Assembly: GCA_900320545.1 (NCBI GenBank)
Contig: ONSU01000002.1
Location: forward strand, 1 to 42,142
DNA: 42,142 bases
Source: an uncultured Bacteroidales bacterium
GTDB lineage: Bacteria > Bacteroidota > Bacteroidia > Bacteroidales > UBA932
Direction: 5' to 3'
The notes under the pieces: generated by a model
What the model saw: only the letters and a program-made list of their open reading frames with translations
Databases searched by the model: none
What the model was told of the DNA's origin: nothing
Position numbers and translations under genes: made by a program
Shown: piece by piece, positions 32,857 to 42,142 of the stretch
How positions within the stretch are numbered: the stretch's first letter is position 1
Layout: the number at the start of each line of letters is the position of its first letter

Positions 32857-34356
32857 TCAGGCCAAAGTTCCGATTTTCTTATACTGGCCGAAGAGCAGCG
32901 CGACGCAGATGCCGCAATAAAGAAGAATCAGGGACGTATTGACTCCCAGCTGGGCCCAGTGGATGCCGGGAGAAGGCCAGAAGCGGACGCCGAGGCCGTA
33001 TGCGACGCCGTAGAAAACGCCCATCAGGCCGAAGAACAGCAGGATCCGCCCCCAGCGGTAGGGAATCGGATAATACTTCTGTCCGAGGACCGTGCTGAAG
33101 ATGAACATCACTACATAGCTCGCCAGGTGTCCGAACGCCGCCGCCCAGTAGGAGAACTTCGGCATGAAGACCACATTCACGACGGTCGTGACCACCAGGC
33201 CGGCCAGGGTGATCCAGATTGCCATATTGGTCTTCTCCGACAGTTTATACCACATCGAGACATTGAAATTCATCCCCAGTATCATATAGCTCAGCAGCAT
33301 CACCGGCACGACGCCGATCCCGCTCCGGAAATCCCGCCCGAGGATCAGCGAGAATACGTCGATGTAGAGAATCACCCCTAGGAAAATCAAGCCGCAGAAG
33401 GCCGTGAAGAATTCCATCACGATGGCGTACATTTCCTTGGACTTCGGGTCCCGGGCCCGCTGGAAGAAGAACGGCTCCGCCGCGAATCGATACATCTGGA
33501 TGAACAGATTCATTATGACGCTCAACTTCACCGCTGCCTGGAAAACGCCGAGACTGGAGCGCCAGGCCTCCGCATTGGTGTCGAGGAAGCGGAACAGGAT
33601 CCGGTCGAGGAAGTCGTTGACGACGCCGGGAAGCGCCGCGACCATCAGCGGCAGGGAGTAGAACAGCATCCTGCGGAGCAGTTTTCCGTCATAGGAAAGC
33701 CGCAGCCGGAAGATATCGGGCAGGAACAGCACCAGACACAGCACACAGCTGACGAAGATGGCGAAAATGGCATAGGAAAAATCCGGTGTCGGAGGAACGA
33801 AGGTCGTCAGCACATTGCCGGGATGGCGCTCGCAGTAACCGGGGAACCATAAGAACAGCAACAGATTGCCGCCCAGTTCGGTGAGAATCTTGAGGGTTTT
33901 AATCACGGCGAAACGAACCGCCGCATGATCCTGCCGCAACCGTGCGAAAAGGATGGCCGTGATACTGTCGCAGAAAAGGATGCCGCCGATATACATTATC
34001 ACGGACTCGTAACCCGCATACCCCAGCATCCCGGCGAGCGGTCTCGCAAAGATGATCATACAGGCCAGGAAAGCCGCGCTTATCCCGAAAACCGCAACCA
34101 GCGCACTGGAATAAACCTTCCTCTGATCGGCGCCTTCCTTATTGGCAAACCGGAAACAGCCGGTCTCCAGGCCTAGCACCAGCAAGACCTGCAGGATCGC
34201 GATGTATGCCATGAACTCGGATACCACGCCATAACCCGACGTGCTGAGCACCCGGGTATAGATGGGGACGAAACAGAAATTGACGATACGGGCAAGGACG
34301 GTGCTGAGGCCGTAGATGCCGGTCTCCCCTGCCAATTGTTTGAGCGGATTTGCCAT
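32857..34356 (-). CDS. Polysaccharide/lipopolysaccharide flippase (MOP superfamily, Wzx-like)
   Basis: 499 residues with about 12-14 membrane segments. The N-terminus (LKQLAGETGIYGLSTVLARIVNFCFVPIYTRVL) is typical of oligosaccharide flippases common in Bacteroidales. Such proteins move lipid-linked oligosaccharides across the inner membrane for surface polysaccharide or lipid A-linked glycan assembly. No glycosyltransferases are next to it, so the substrate is unknown. Start at 34356 follows a -7 box by 8 bases; a longer upstream frame is antisense to the PPIase gene and rejected. It is divergent from the PPIase gene, with promoters almost overlapping. Confidence 0.88.
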   Translation of the reverse strand: MANPLKQLAGETGIYGLSTVLARIVNFCFVPIYTRVLSTSGYGVVSEFMAYIAILQVLLVLGLETGCFRFANKEGADQRKVYSSALVAVFGISAAFLACMIIFARPLAGMLGYAGYESVIMYIGGILFCDSITAILFARLRQDHAAVRFAVIKTLKILTELGGNLLLFLWFPGYCERHPGNVLTTFVPPTPDFSYAIFAIFVSCVLCLVLFLPDIFRLRLSYDGKLLRRMLFYSLPLMVAALPGVVNDFLDRILFRFLDTNAEAWRSSLGVFQAAVKLSVIMNLFIQMYRFAAEPFFFQRARDPKSKEMYAIVMEFFTAFCGLIFLGVILYIDVFSLILGRDFRSGIGVVPVMLLSYMILGMNFNVSMWYKLSEKTNMAIWITLAGLVVTTVVNVVFMPKFSYWAAAFGHLASYVVMFIFSTVLGQKYYPIPYRWGRILLFFGLMGVFYGVAYGLGVRFWPSPGIHWAQLGVNTSLILLYCGICVALLFGQYKKIGTLA

Positions 34357-34382
34357 AGTAAAAGCAAAATTAGTTATTTTTG
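34349..34382 (+). promoter_or_regulatory. PPIase operon promoter: TTTG-N22-TATTTTTG
   Basis: TTTG at 34349-34352 and TATTTTTG at 34375-34382; the ATG follows only 4 bases later (34387), so the transcript is probably leaderless or nearly so. The spacer is slightly long. Confidence 0.55.
34365..34372 (-). promoter_or_regulatory. -7 box (TAATTTTG) for the flippase gene
   Basis: On the minus strand TAATTTTG fits TAnnTTTG, 8 bases before the start codon at 34356. It sits within the spacer of the divergent PPIase promoter, so the two should compete for polymerase. Confidence 0.5.
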
Positions 34383-34386
34383 CGTT

Positions 34387-35163
34387 ATGAAACGAATTAT
34401 TTTGACGCTCTTCTGCATTTTGGCCGTACTGACCGGATGCAACAACGAGGCCCGGAGGGCCCGCAGGGAAGCCGCCGCCGAGCAGGCGCGGGCAGATTCC
34501 ATCGCCGCCGTCGAAAAGGCGCAGGCGGAAGCCAAGGAACTGGAAAAGAAAGAAAAAGAAGCCGCCGTCACTGCCGCTTCCCTCCCCGAGGAGCCGGTGT
34601 TCGACATGAACACGTCTCTCGGCACCATCCGCATCAAACTCTACAAGGCCACCCCGAAGCACCGGGACAATTTCGTCAAACTGGCCCTTGCGGGCTATTA
34701 CGACGGGCTGCTCTTCCACAGGGTCATCCCGGGATTCATCATCCAGGGCGGAGATCCCCTCACCAAGGACGCTTCCAAACTGGCTGAATTCGGCACCGGC
34801 GGCCCCGACTATACCATCCCCGCCGAGATCGAGCAGGGCGTCAAGGCCGGCTACACCCATAAGAGAGGGGCCCTTGCCGCCGCCCGGATCGGCGACGAGG
34901 CCAATCCGTACCGCGAATCCTCCGGCTCACAGTTCTACTTCGTCGTGGACGCCGACGCCTGCGCCCCCCTCGACGGCGGATACACGGTCTTCGGCGAGGC
35001 CGTCAGCGGCCTGGATGTCATCGACAAGATCTCGATGGTCAAGCGCGACAACCGCGACGTCCCCCTCAACCCGGTCCGCATCGAAAGCGTCAAACCCGAC
35101 CCTTCCCAGCTGAAGAAATCCGAACCTGAAACGCCGGCGGAGCCGGAAAAAGCCGAAGAATGA
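34387..35163 (+). CDS. Cyclophilin-type peptidyl-prolyl cis-trans isomerase lipoprotein
   Basis: 258 residues. Lipobox LTGC (Cys18), an Ala/Arg/Glu-rich helical, probably coiled-coil stretch (about 20-65), then a cyclophilin domain (about 73-235) with LGTIRIKLY, FHRVIPGFIIQGGDP and SGSQFYFVV. The tail is rich in Pro, Glu and Lys. It should catalyse proline isomerisation during folding of envelope proteins. The ATG at 34387 starts the lipoprotein signal directly after a consensus promoter. Its last bases overlap the next gene by 4 (ATGA), indicating coupling. Confidence 0.93.
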   Translation: MKRIILTLFCILAVLTGCNNEARRARREAAAEQARADSIAAVEKAQAEAKELEKKEKEAAVTAASLPEEPVFDMNTSLGTIRIKLYKATPKHRDNFVKLALAGYYDGLLFHRVIPGFIIQGGDPLTKDASKLAEFGTGGPDYTIPAEIEQGVKAGYTHKRGALAAARIGDEANPYRESSGSQFYFVVDADACAPLDGGYTVFGEAVSGLDVIDKISMVKRDNRDVPLNPVRIESVKPDPSQLKKSEPETPAEPEKAEE

Positions 35164-36007
35164 AAAACGATTTCTCCAAAGCCGCCAGCGTCGCGATCAT
35201 TGCCGCGGTCTATGCCTTAGCCACTGTCGCAGGCATCCTTCTCTTCGCCGGAATCCGGGAGCGGATGCCGGAAATGTGGGCCCTTCTCGTGGCCGACGTC
35301 GTGGCGACCGTCATCGTCTGGGGCTTCGGACTCCTGTTCCGGAACGTGTCTGTCTATGATCCGTACTGGAGCGTCGCCCCGCCCGTGATGTTCACCGCCT
35401 GGGCCTTCTACAAAGGATGTTGGTCTCTTCCCGTCATCCTCCTGCTGATCGCGGTATGGTACTGGGGTGTCCGCCTGACCGGCAACTGGTACTTCACCTT
35501 CAAGGGCCTCGCCCACGAAGACTGGCGCTATTCCAAGTACCGGACGACGATGTCTCCGGCGCTTTTCCACCTGACCAATTTCGGCGGGCTGAACATGATG
35601 CCGACCCTGCTGGTCTTTGCCTGCATGCTGCCCGGATTCGGCCTGTTCGACCCCTGGGCGGGAGCCAATCTCGTCACCTGGCTGGGCTTTGCGGTCTGCC
35701 TTTCCTCGGCCACGATCCAGCTCGTCGCCGACACGCAGATGCACCGCTTCCGGGCGGCCAATCCCGGGAAGATCTGCGAGGCCGGCCTCTGGAAACACGG
35801 CCGCCATCCCAACTATTTCGGCGAAGTCCAGATGTGGTGGGGACTCTGGATCATGTACGCTTCCCTGAACGGAGTGGACTGGCTGATTCTCGCGCCCCTC
35901 GCGATGACCGCCCTCTTCCTTTTCATCAGCATCCCCCTGATGGAGCGCCGCCAGCTGCAAAACAAGCCGGGATACGCCGAATACCGCAAAAAGACACGAA
36001 TCCTGAT

Positions 36008-36011
<4 letters not shown>
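35160..36011 (+). CDS. DUF1295 membrane protein (steroid 5-alpha-reductase-like)
   Basis: 283 residues, about 6-7 membrane segments. C-terminal signature of the DUF1295/ICMT/steroid-reductase superfamily: LWKHGRHPNYFGEVQMWWG followed by FISIPLMERRQLQNKPGY. Members are integral membrane enzymes that probably reduce or modify isoprenoid or steroid-like lipids with NADPH; no specific reaction can be given. Overlaps by 4 bases at both ends with its neighbours, so it is translated as part of a coupled three-gene unit. Confidence 0.88.
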
Positions 36012-38122
<2,111 letters not shown>

Positions 38123-38135
38123 GCGCCTACCGGGT

Positions 38136-39092
38136 ATGGAGAAAAGCGGAATAGTGCTATGGTTGCGGCGGTGGATGCTGCCCGTCGCGATGGTGACGGG
38201 GATCAGCGTCTATCTGATCCTGCATTTCGTGCCCGCCTTCGAAGAGAGCGGGTACATCGGGGTGGCGAGGTGGCTGCAGCCGACGCTTGTGAGCGTGATG
38301 CTGTTCCTGCAGCTCAACGTGGTGGCTCCGGCGGACCTCAAACTCCATAAGTGGCACTTTGTGCTGCTCGCCGTGCAAGCCGTGCTCTTCGGGGCGCTGG
38401 CGCTTGCGGCCACGCGGATTCCGCACGGGGCGGGCAGGATCCTGCTGGAATGCGCGATGCTCTGCTTCATCTGTCCGACGGCGGCGGCGGCCGGAGTCAT
38501 TACCCGTAAGATCGGCGGGAGCCTGCCGGGCATCATGACCTATATCGTCCTCGCGGATGCGCTTGCCTGTCTGCTCATTCCGCTGATGATTCCGATGGTG
38601 CATCCCTCCACGGACGTGTCCTTCCTGGCCGCGTTCTGGGCCATCGTCAAGAAGGTTTTCGCCATCCTCGTGCTGCCCTGCGTCCTGGCGTGGACCATCC
38701 GGTACCTGCTGCCCGGAGTACAACGGTGGCTGGAGCGTTTCGTCGACTGGGCGTTCTACATCTGGGGCTTCTGCCTGACGATGGCGATGTCGCTGGCGAC
38801 CTACGCCCTCGTCACGAGCGGCATCGGCGTCCTCGTGGCGCTCGGCATCGGGCTCGTTTCCCTCGTCTGCTGCCTAATTCAGTTCATCCTCGGGCGAAGG
38901 GTGGCCCGCCGCTACGGGCGCAGCGAATCCATCACCTCGGGCCAGGCCCTCGGACAGAAGAACACCGCCTTCATCATCTGGCTGGGATTCAACTATATGA
39001 CGCCCGTTACCTCCGTCGCCGGCGGCCTTTACGCCATCTGGCAGAACCTCGTCAACGCCTGGGAACTCGCCCACACGGAAGAAAAACACTGA
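38136..39092 (+). CDS. Bile acid:sodium symporter (BASS) superfamily transporter
   Basis: 318 residues, about 9-10 membrane segments. Features of the family include CFICPTAAAAGVITRKIGGS in the middle and SGQALGQKNTAFIIWLGFNY near the end. BASS proteins move organic anions with sodium; the substrate is unknown here. Starts 13 bases after the peptidase gene and ends 8 bases before the ThrE gene. Confidence 0.78.
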   Translation: MEKSGIVLWLRRWMLPVAMVTGISVYLILHFVPAFEESGYIGVARWLQPTLVSVMLFLQLNVVAPADLKLHKWHFVLLAVQAVLFGALALAATRIPHGAGRILLECAMLCFICPTAAAAGVITRKIGGSLPGIMTYIVLADALACLLIPLMIPMVHPSTDVSFLAAFWAIVKKVFAILVLPCVLAWTIRYLLPGVQRWLERFVDWAFYIWGFCLTMAMSLATYALVTSGIGVLVALGIGLVSLVCCLIQFILGRRVARRYGRSESITSGQALGQKNTAFIIWLGFNYMTPVTSVAGGLYAIWQNLVNAWELAHTEEKH

Positions 39093-39100
39093 CCTGTAAG

Positions 39101-40375
39101 ATGGAAGACCGGTTTCAAGACGTTCTGGAAGTCGCATCGGAGGCGGGACATATCCTGCTCGAGAACGGTGCGGAGATTTCCCGCGTGGAGGATATCATGG
39201 CGCGGATCGCCACGCATTTCGGGGTGAGTTCGGGCAATTTCTTCGTCCTCTCCAACGGCATCTTCACCACGGGCCGGGAGCCCGGAAAGGTGCGGAGGGA
39301 CGGCGGACAGGCCTCCACCTACGCCAACGTGGAATTCATTCCGATCCGGGGCATCCGGCTCTCGAAAGTGACCGCCGTCAACCGGCTCAGCTATGACATC
39401 GCCGCCGGAAAATGCACGCTGGAAGAAGCCCGGAGCCGCCTGGAAGCCATCCGAAACGCCCCCGCGAAACCTTTCTGGGAGCAGGTGGCCGGATCGGCCT
39501 TCGGCGCCGCCGGATTCTGCGCGGTGTTCGGAGGCGGATGGACGGACTGCGCCGCCGCCCTTGTCGTCGGAATGCTGCTCTATATCTTCACGCTGAGCGT
39601 CAGCGCACGATACCTCAGCAAGATCGTGGGCGGCATCGCCAACGCCCTGCTCGCCACCCTGCTGTGCATCGCTTCCTGGAGAATCGGCTTCGGAGCAAGT
39701 CTCAGCAACATCATCATCGGCGCCATCATGCCGCTGATTCCGGGCGTGCCCTTCGTGAACGGTGTCCGCGACCTGGCGAATTCGGACTACCTCGCCGGCA
39801 TCACCCGGCTGACGGATGCGATGCTGGGCTTCTTCTGCATCGCCCTGGGCGTCTCCCTGGCTTTCATCCTGGACGGAGGTATCTTCAAGGGCGTGATCCA
39901 GCTCAGCGGAATGTCCGTCGACCCCGGAACGGCCGGACTCGGCTGGCAGGCCCTGGCGGCCTTCATCGGAACCGCCGCCTTCGCCATCCTCTTCGGCACC
40001 GACCGGCGGGAATACCTTTCCACCGGCATCATCGGCTCCGTCGGCTGGATCTGCTACCTGCTGCTTTTCCGCTTCGCAGGAATGTCACCGGCGGTCGCGA
40101 CGCTGTTCGCCGCCCTGCTGGTCTGCCTGCTTTCCCGCCTCGCCGCCGTTCCGTTCCGGTGCCCCGCGCAGGTCTTCCTGCTGTGCGGCATCTTTCCGCT
40201 CGTCCCCGGCGCGGGCATCTTCTGGTTTACCTATTATCTGACTTCCGGATCCTTCTCCCTGTCCCTCCATAGCGGATTCGCCGCGGCCAAGGCCGCCATC
40301 GCCATCGTACTCGGCATCATCCTCGCGATGGAGCTCCCGCAGCGCTTATTCTCCCGCCGCAGGGGGACGCACTGA
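39101..40375 (+). CDS. Threonine/serine exporter, fused ThrE (YjjP-YjjB) type
   Basis: 424 residues. N-terminal soluble ThrE domain (AGHILLENGAEISRVEDIM, about 15-33; SNGIFTTGREPGK) followed by about 10 membrane segments; the second half (about 280-415) corresponds to the YjjB/ThrE_2 unit, so both halves are in one chain as in actinobacterial ThrE. The family exports threonine and serine or small organic acids. Convergent with the MATE gene with 14 bases between. Confidence 0.9.
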   Translation: MEDRFQDVLEVASEAGHILLENGAEISRVEDIMARIATHFGVSSGNFFVLSNGIFTTGREPGKVRRDGGQASTYANVEFIPIRGIRLSKVTAVNRLSYDIAAGKCTLEEARSRLEAIRNAPAKPFWEQVAGSAFGAAGFCAVFGGGWTDCAAALVVGMLLYIFTLSVSARYLSKIVGGIANALLATLLCIASWRIGFGASLSNIIIGAIMPLIPGVPFVNGVRDLANSDYLAGITRLTDAMLGFFCIALGVSLAFILDGGIFKGVIQLSGMSVDPGTAGLGWQALAAFIGTAAFAILFGTDRREYLSTGIIGSVGWICYLLLFRFAGMSPAVATLFAALLVCLLSRLAAVPFRCPAQVFLLCGIFPLVPGAGIFWFTYYLTSGSFSLSLHSGFAAAKAAIAIVLGIILAMELPQRLFSRRRGTH

Positions 40376-40389
40376 CATCATTCCGGGAT

Positions 40390-41724
40390 CTATTTCTCCG
40401 ACAGAATATACTTCCGCCAGAAAACCGTCTGATACAGCGTCCGTACGGCCAGATGGACGAAATAGGCCGCCATCAGCAGATGGATGGCGGCGGCTCCGGA
40501 AGGATGTCCCGCCGCAAGGCCGGTCAGCCAGACGGCGAAGAAGCCCGCCGCGGAGAGCAGGGAAGTATTCCGGCAGGCCCCGGACGCGGTCGCGCCCAGG
40601 TAGATACCGTCCCAGGTGAAAGCCGGGCAGCCGAGCAGCGGCATCACCAGCAGCCACGGGAGGAATTCCCGCGCCGCCTCTACGACAGTGGTGTCGGAAG
40701 TCATCAGACGGAACAGCGGCACCCCGGTCACGGCGTAAATTCCGATAAAGACCACCGCGATCGACATGCTCCATATGAAGGTATACCGGATGGTGCCGAG
40801 CAGCAGATCCCGGTCCCCCATCCCGATCGCCTTCCCGGTAAGGGCCTCTCCCGCATAGGCGAAACCATCCGTGAAATAAGAGAAGATCAGCAGAATTTTC
40901 ATGACGATCGAGCTCACGGCCAGCAGCGTATCGCCGTACCGGGCCGAAATGACCGTGAAGCCGATATAGACGGCAATGAGGCCCAGCGAACGCAGCACCA
41001 GATTGCCGTTCATCGCAAAGAAACGGCCAAGTCCCCGCAGGGAAAGCCGCCCTTGCGCAAACGCCACGCGGCGGTACTTTGTCGCCAGCATCGCGAACGA
41101 GAACAGGAATCCCGACCACTGGGCGATGACCGTGCCCCAGGCGACACCGTCGAATCCCATCCCCAGCCCGAAAGCAAGGCCGACGCTCAGGAGCATATTG
41201 CCGATATTCACGATAAGGTCTGCCGCCATCGCGCTCACCGTATCCTGCATGCCGATAAACCAGCCTTTGAGCGCAAAAAGTGAAAGTGTCGCGGGCGCGG
41301 CCCAGATGCGGATATAAAAATACCGCGTCGCAAGCGACTGCACCTCCGGCGTACACGTCACAAAGAGGAAGGCCGCCTTGACGACCAGCCACTGGATGGC
41401 AATCATCAGAAGGGCGCTTATCCAGGCAAGGAGCAGGGCCCGCCAGAGAATATTCTTGCTCTCCGCCATATCGCCCCGGCCGAAAGCCTGCGCCGTGAGC
41501 CCGCCCGTACCGACCCGGAGGAAGGAAAAATTCCAGTACAGCAGGTCGAATAGCATCGTGCCGATGGAGATGCCGCCGATGAGCGCCGCGGCGCCGCCGG
41601 CACCGGCTGTAAGGTGCCCTGCAACGGCAATATCTACCATCCCCACCAGCGGCACCGTCAGGTTCGCCAGGATACTGGGCACCGCGAGCCGCAGGATTTC
41701 CCGATTGAGAGCTTTTATTTCCAT
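40390..41724 (-). CDS. MATE-family efflux transporter (DinF-like)
   Basis: 444 residues, 12 membrane segments in two related halves. LAVPSILANLTVPLVGMVDIAVAGHL at the N-terminus is characteristic; FYIRIWAAPATL and GDRDLLLGTIRYTF follow. MATE proteins expel cationic or hydrophobic compounds using sodium or protons. The start at 41724 follows a TATCTTTG box by 7 bases; a frame extending further upstream overlaps the rdgB gene and was rejected. Confidence 0.9.
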   Translation of the reverse strand: MEIKALNREILRLAVPSILANLTVPLVGMVDIAVAGHLTAGAGGAAALIGGISIGTMLFDLLYWNFSFLRVGTGGLTAQAFGRGDMAESKNILWRALLLAWISALLMIAIQWLVVKAAFLFVTCTPEVQSLATRYFYIRIWAAPATLSLFALKGWFIGMQDTVSAMAADLIVNIGNMLLSVGLAFGLGMGFDGVAWGTVIAQWSGFLFSFAMLATKYRRVAFAQGRLSLRGLGRFFAMNGNLVLRSLGLIAVYIGFTVISARYGDTLLAVSSIVMKILLIFSYFTDGFAYAGEALTGKAIGMGDRDLLLGTIRYTFIWSMSIAVVFIGIYAVTGVPLFRLMTSDTTVVEAAREFLPWLLVMPLLGCPAFTWDGIYLGATASGACRNTSLLSAAGFFAVWLTGLAAGHPSGAAAIHLLMAAYFVHLAVRTLYQTVFWRKYILSEK

Positions 41725-41731
41725 TTCCCTG

Positions 41732-41739
41732 CAAAGATA
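41732..41739 (-). promoter_or_regulatory. -7 box (TATCTTTG) for the MATE gene
   Basis: Minus-strand TATCTTTG fits TAnnTTTG and lies 7 bases before the start codon, predicting a leaderless or nearly leaderless mRNA. A TTG lies 23 bases upstream. Confidence 0.5.
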
Positions 41740-41746
41740 ACCGCTT

Positions 41747-41781
41747 TTTGGTGCAATACTGGCAATTATTCCGTATTTTTG
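41747..41781 (+). promoter_or_regulatory. rdgB promoter: TTTG-N23-TATTTTTG
   Basis: TTTG at 41747-41750 and TATTTTTG at 41774-41781, with the ATG 4 bases later (41786). Spacer is long by about 2-3 bases. Confidence 0.5.
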
Positions 41782-41785
41782 CAGT

Positions 41786-42142
41786 ATGAAACTAGTATTT
41801 GCCAGCGGCAATCCGGGTAAAATCCGGGAAGCCAACGAGATTCTCTGCGGACGATTCGACGTCGTAGCGGCCGCGGAAGCGGGAGTGACGGAAGACATCC
41901 CCGAAACGGGAGCAACCATCGAAGAAAATTCTCTTCAGAAAGCCCTGTACTTGTACGAGCATACGGGACTGGACTGCTTTGCGGATGATACCGGCCTGGA
42001 GGTGGAGGCTTTGAACGGCGCTCCGGGCGTACATACGGCCCGCTATGGCAATCCTTCCGGAAAGGATTTCAACGCCAACATCGACCGCCTGCTCCGGGAA
42101 ATGGAGGGCATCGAAAACCATCGGGCGCGCTTCCATACCTGC
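41786..42142 (+). CDS. rdgB: Non-canonical purine NTP pyrophosphatase (partial, runs off the right edge)
   Basis: The first 119 codons. FASGNPGKIREANEIL at the N-terminus is the nucleotide-binding motif of the RdgB/HAM1 family and CFADDTGLEVEALNGAPGVH contains the catalytic and metal-binding acids. The enzyme hydrolyses dITP, XTP and similar nucleotides to monophosphates, keeping them out of DNA. About 75 further residues are expected beyond the window. Confidence 0.95.
   Translation, partial: MKLVFASGNPGKIREANEILCGRFDVVAAAEAGVTEDIPETGATIEENSLQKALYLYEHTGLDCFADDTGLEVEALNGAPGVHTARYGNPSGKDFNANIDRLLREMEGIENHRARFHTC

Noticed and set aside
34357-34860. Upstream extension of the flippase frame
   Set aside because: Antisense to the PPIase gene; the flippase start at 34356 matches the family N-terminus and a promoter.

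Overview
This is a GC-rich chromosomal segment from a member of the Bacteroidota, most likely an uncultured or high-GC Bacteroidales. The evidence is a SusC/SusD pair, many Cys-anchored lipoproteins, BACON and SusE/F-type starch-binding modules, a DPE2-type MalQ, GH97, and promoters of the TTTG-N19..23-TAnnTTTG type that lack clear Shine-Dalgarno sites. Genus assignment is not possible from the sequence alone. I saw no tRNA, rRNA, insertion sequence or CRISPR array.

Layout. (1) 1-1375, minus: the start of a lipoprotein resembling GH88/GH105 hydrolases, behind a GpsA-like dehydrogenase. (2) 1376-1713: a divergent control region with four perfect or near-perfect inverted repeats. (3) 1714-4198: a LacI-family regulator convergent with an organophosphate/phosphate antiporter of the GlpT/UhpT type. 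(4) 4271-28927, plus: a long starch locus. It encodes MalQ (two CBM20 plus GH77), an SLC45/GPH-type sugar importer, SusC, SusD and a SusE/F-like binding protein with four modules. After an intergenic terminator come a GH13 amylase, a GH53 endo-galactanase, a second GH13, a 1150-residue BACON-CBM-CBM-CBM-GH13(CBM58) amylase, a neopullulanase-like GH13 (SusA type), a GH97 alpha-glucosidase (SusB type) and a GH2 enzyme of beta-galactosidase type. (5) 28917-32731, minus: a Dcu-type C4-dicarboxylate transporter translationally coupled to a GH28-CE15 fusion. (6) 32857-42142: mostly housekeeping or generic genes: a polysaccharide flippase; an operon of PPIase, DUF1295 protein, prolyl oligopeptidase, BASS-type transporter and ThrE; a MATE exporter; and the start of RdgB.

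How it may work together (inference). Surface lipoproteins (SusD, the SusE/F-like protein, the giant amylase) capture and cut starch, SusC imports oligosaccharides, periplasmic GH13/GH97 enzymes finish them, and the inner-membrane importer and MalQ handle maltose and maltodextrin. The unexpected part is a GH53 endo-beta-1,4-galactanase and a GH2 beta-galactosidase-like enzyme built into the same tightly spaced enzyme operon. With the pectin-type genes on either side, this suggests a locus for plant tissue in which starch is embedded in pectic galactan. The most unusual single proteins are the BACON/triple-CBM/SusG-like amylase, the GH28-CE15 fusion, and a GH13 lipoprotein that has lost the conserved region-I histidine.
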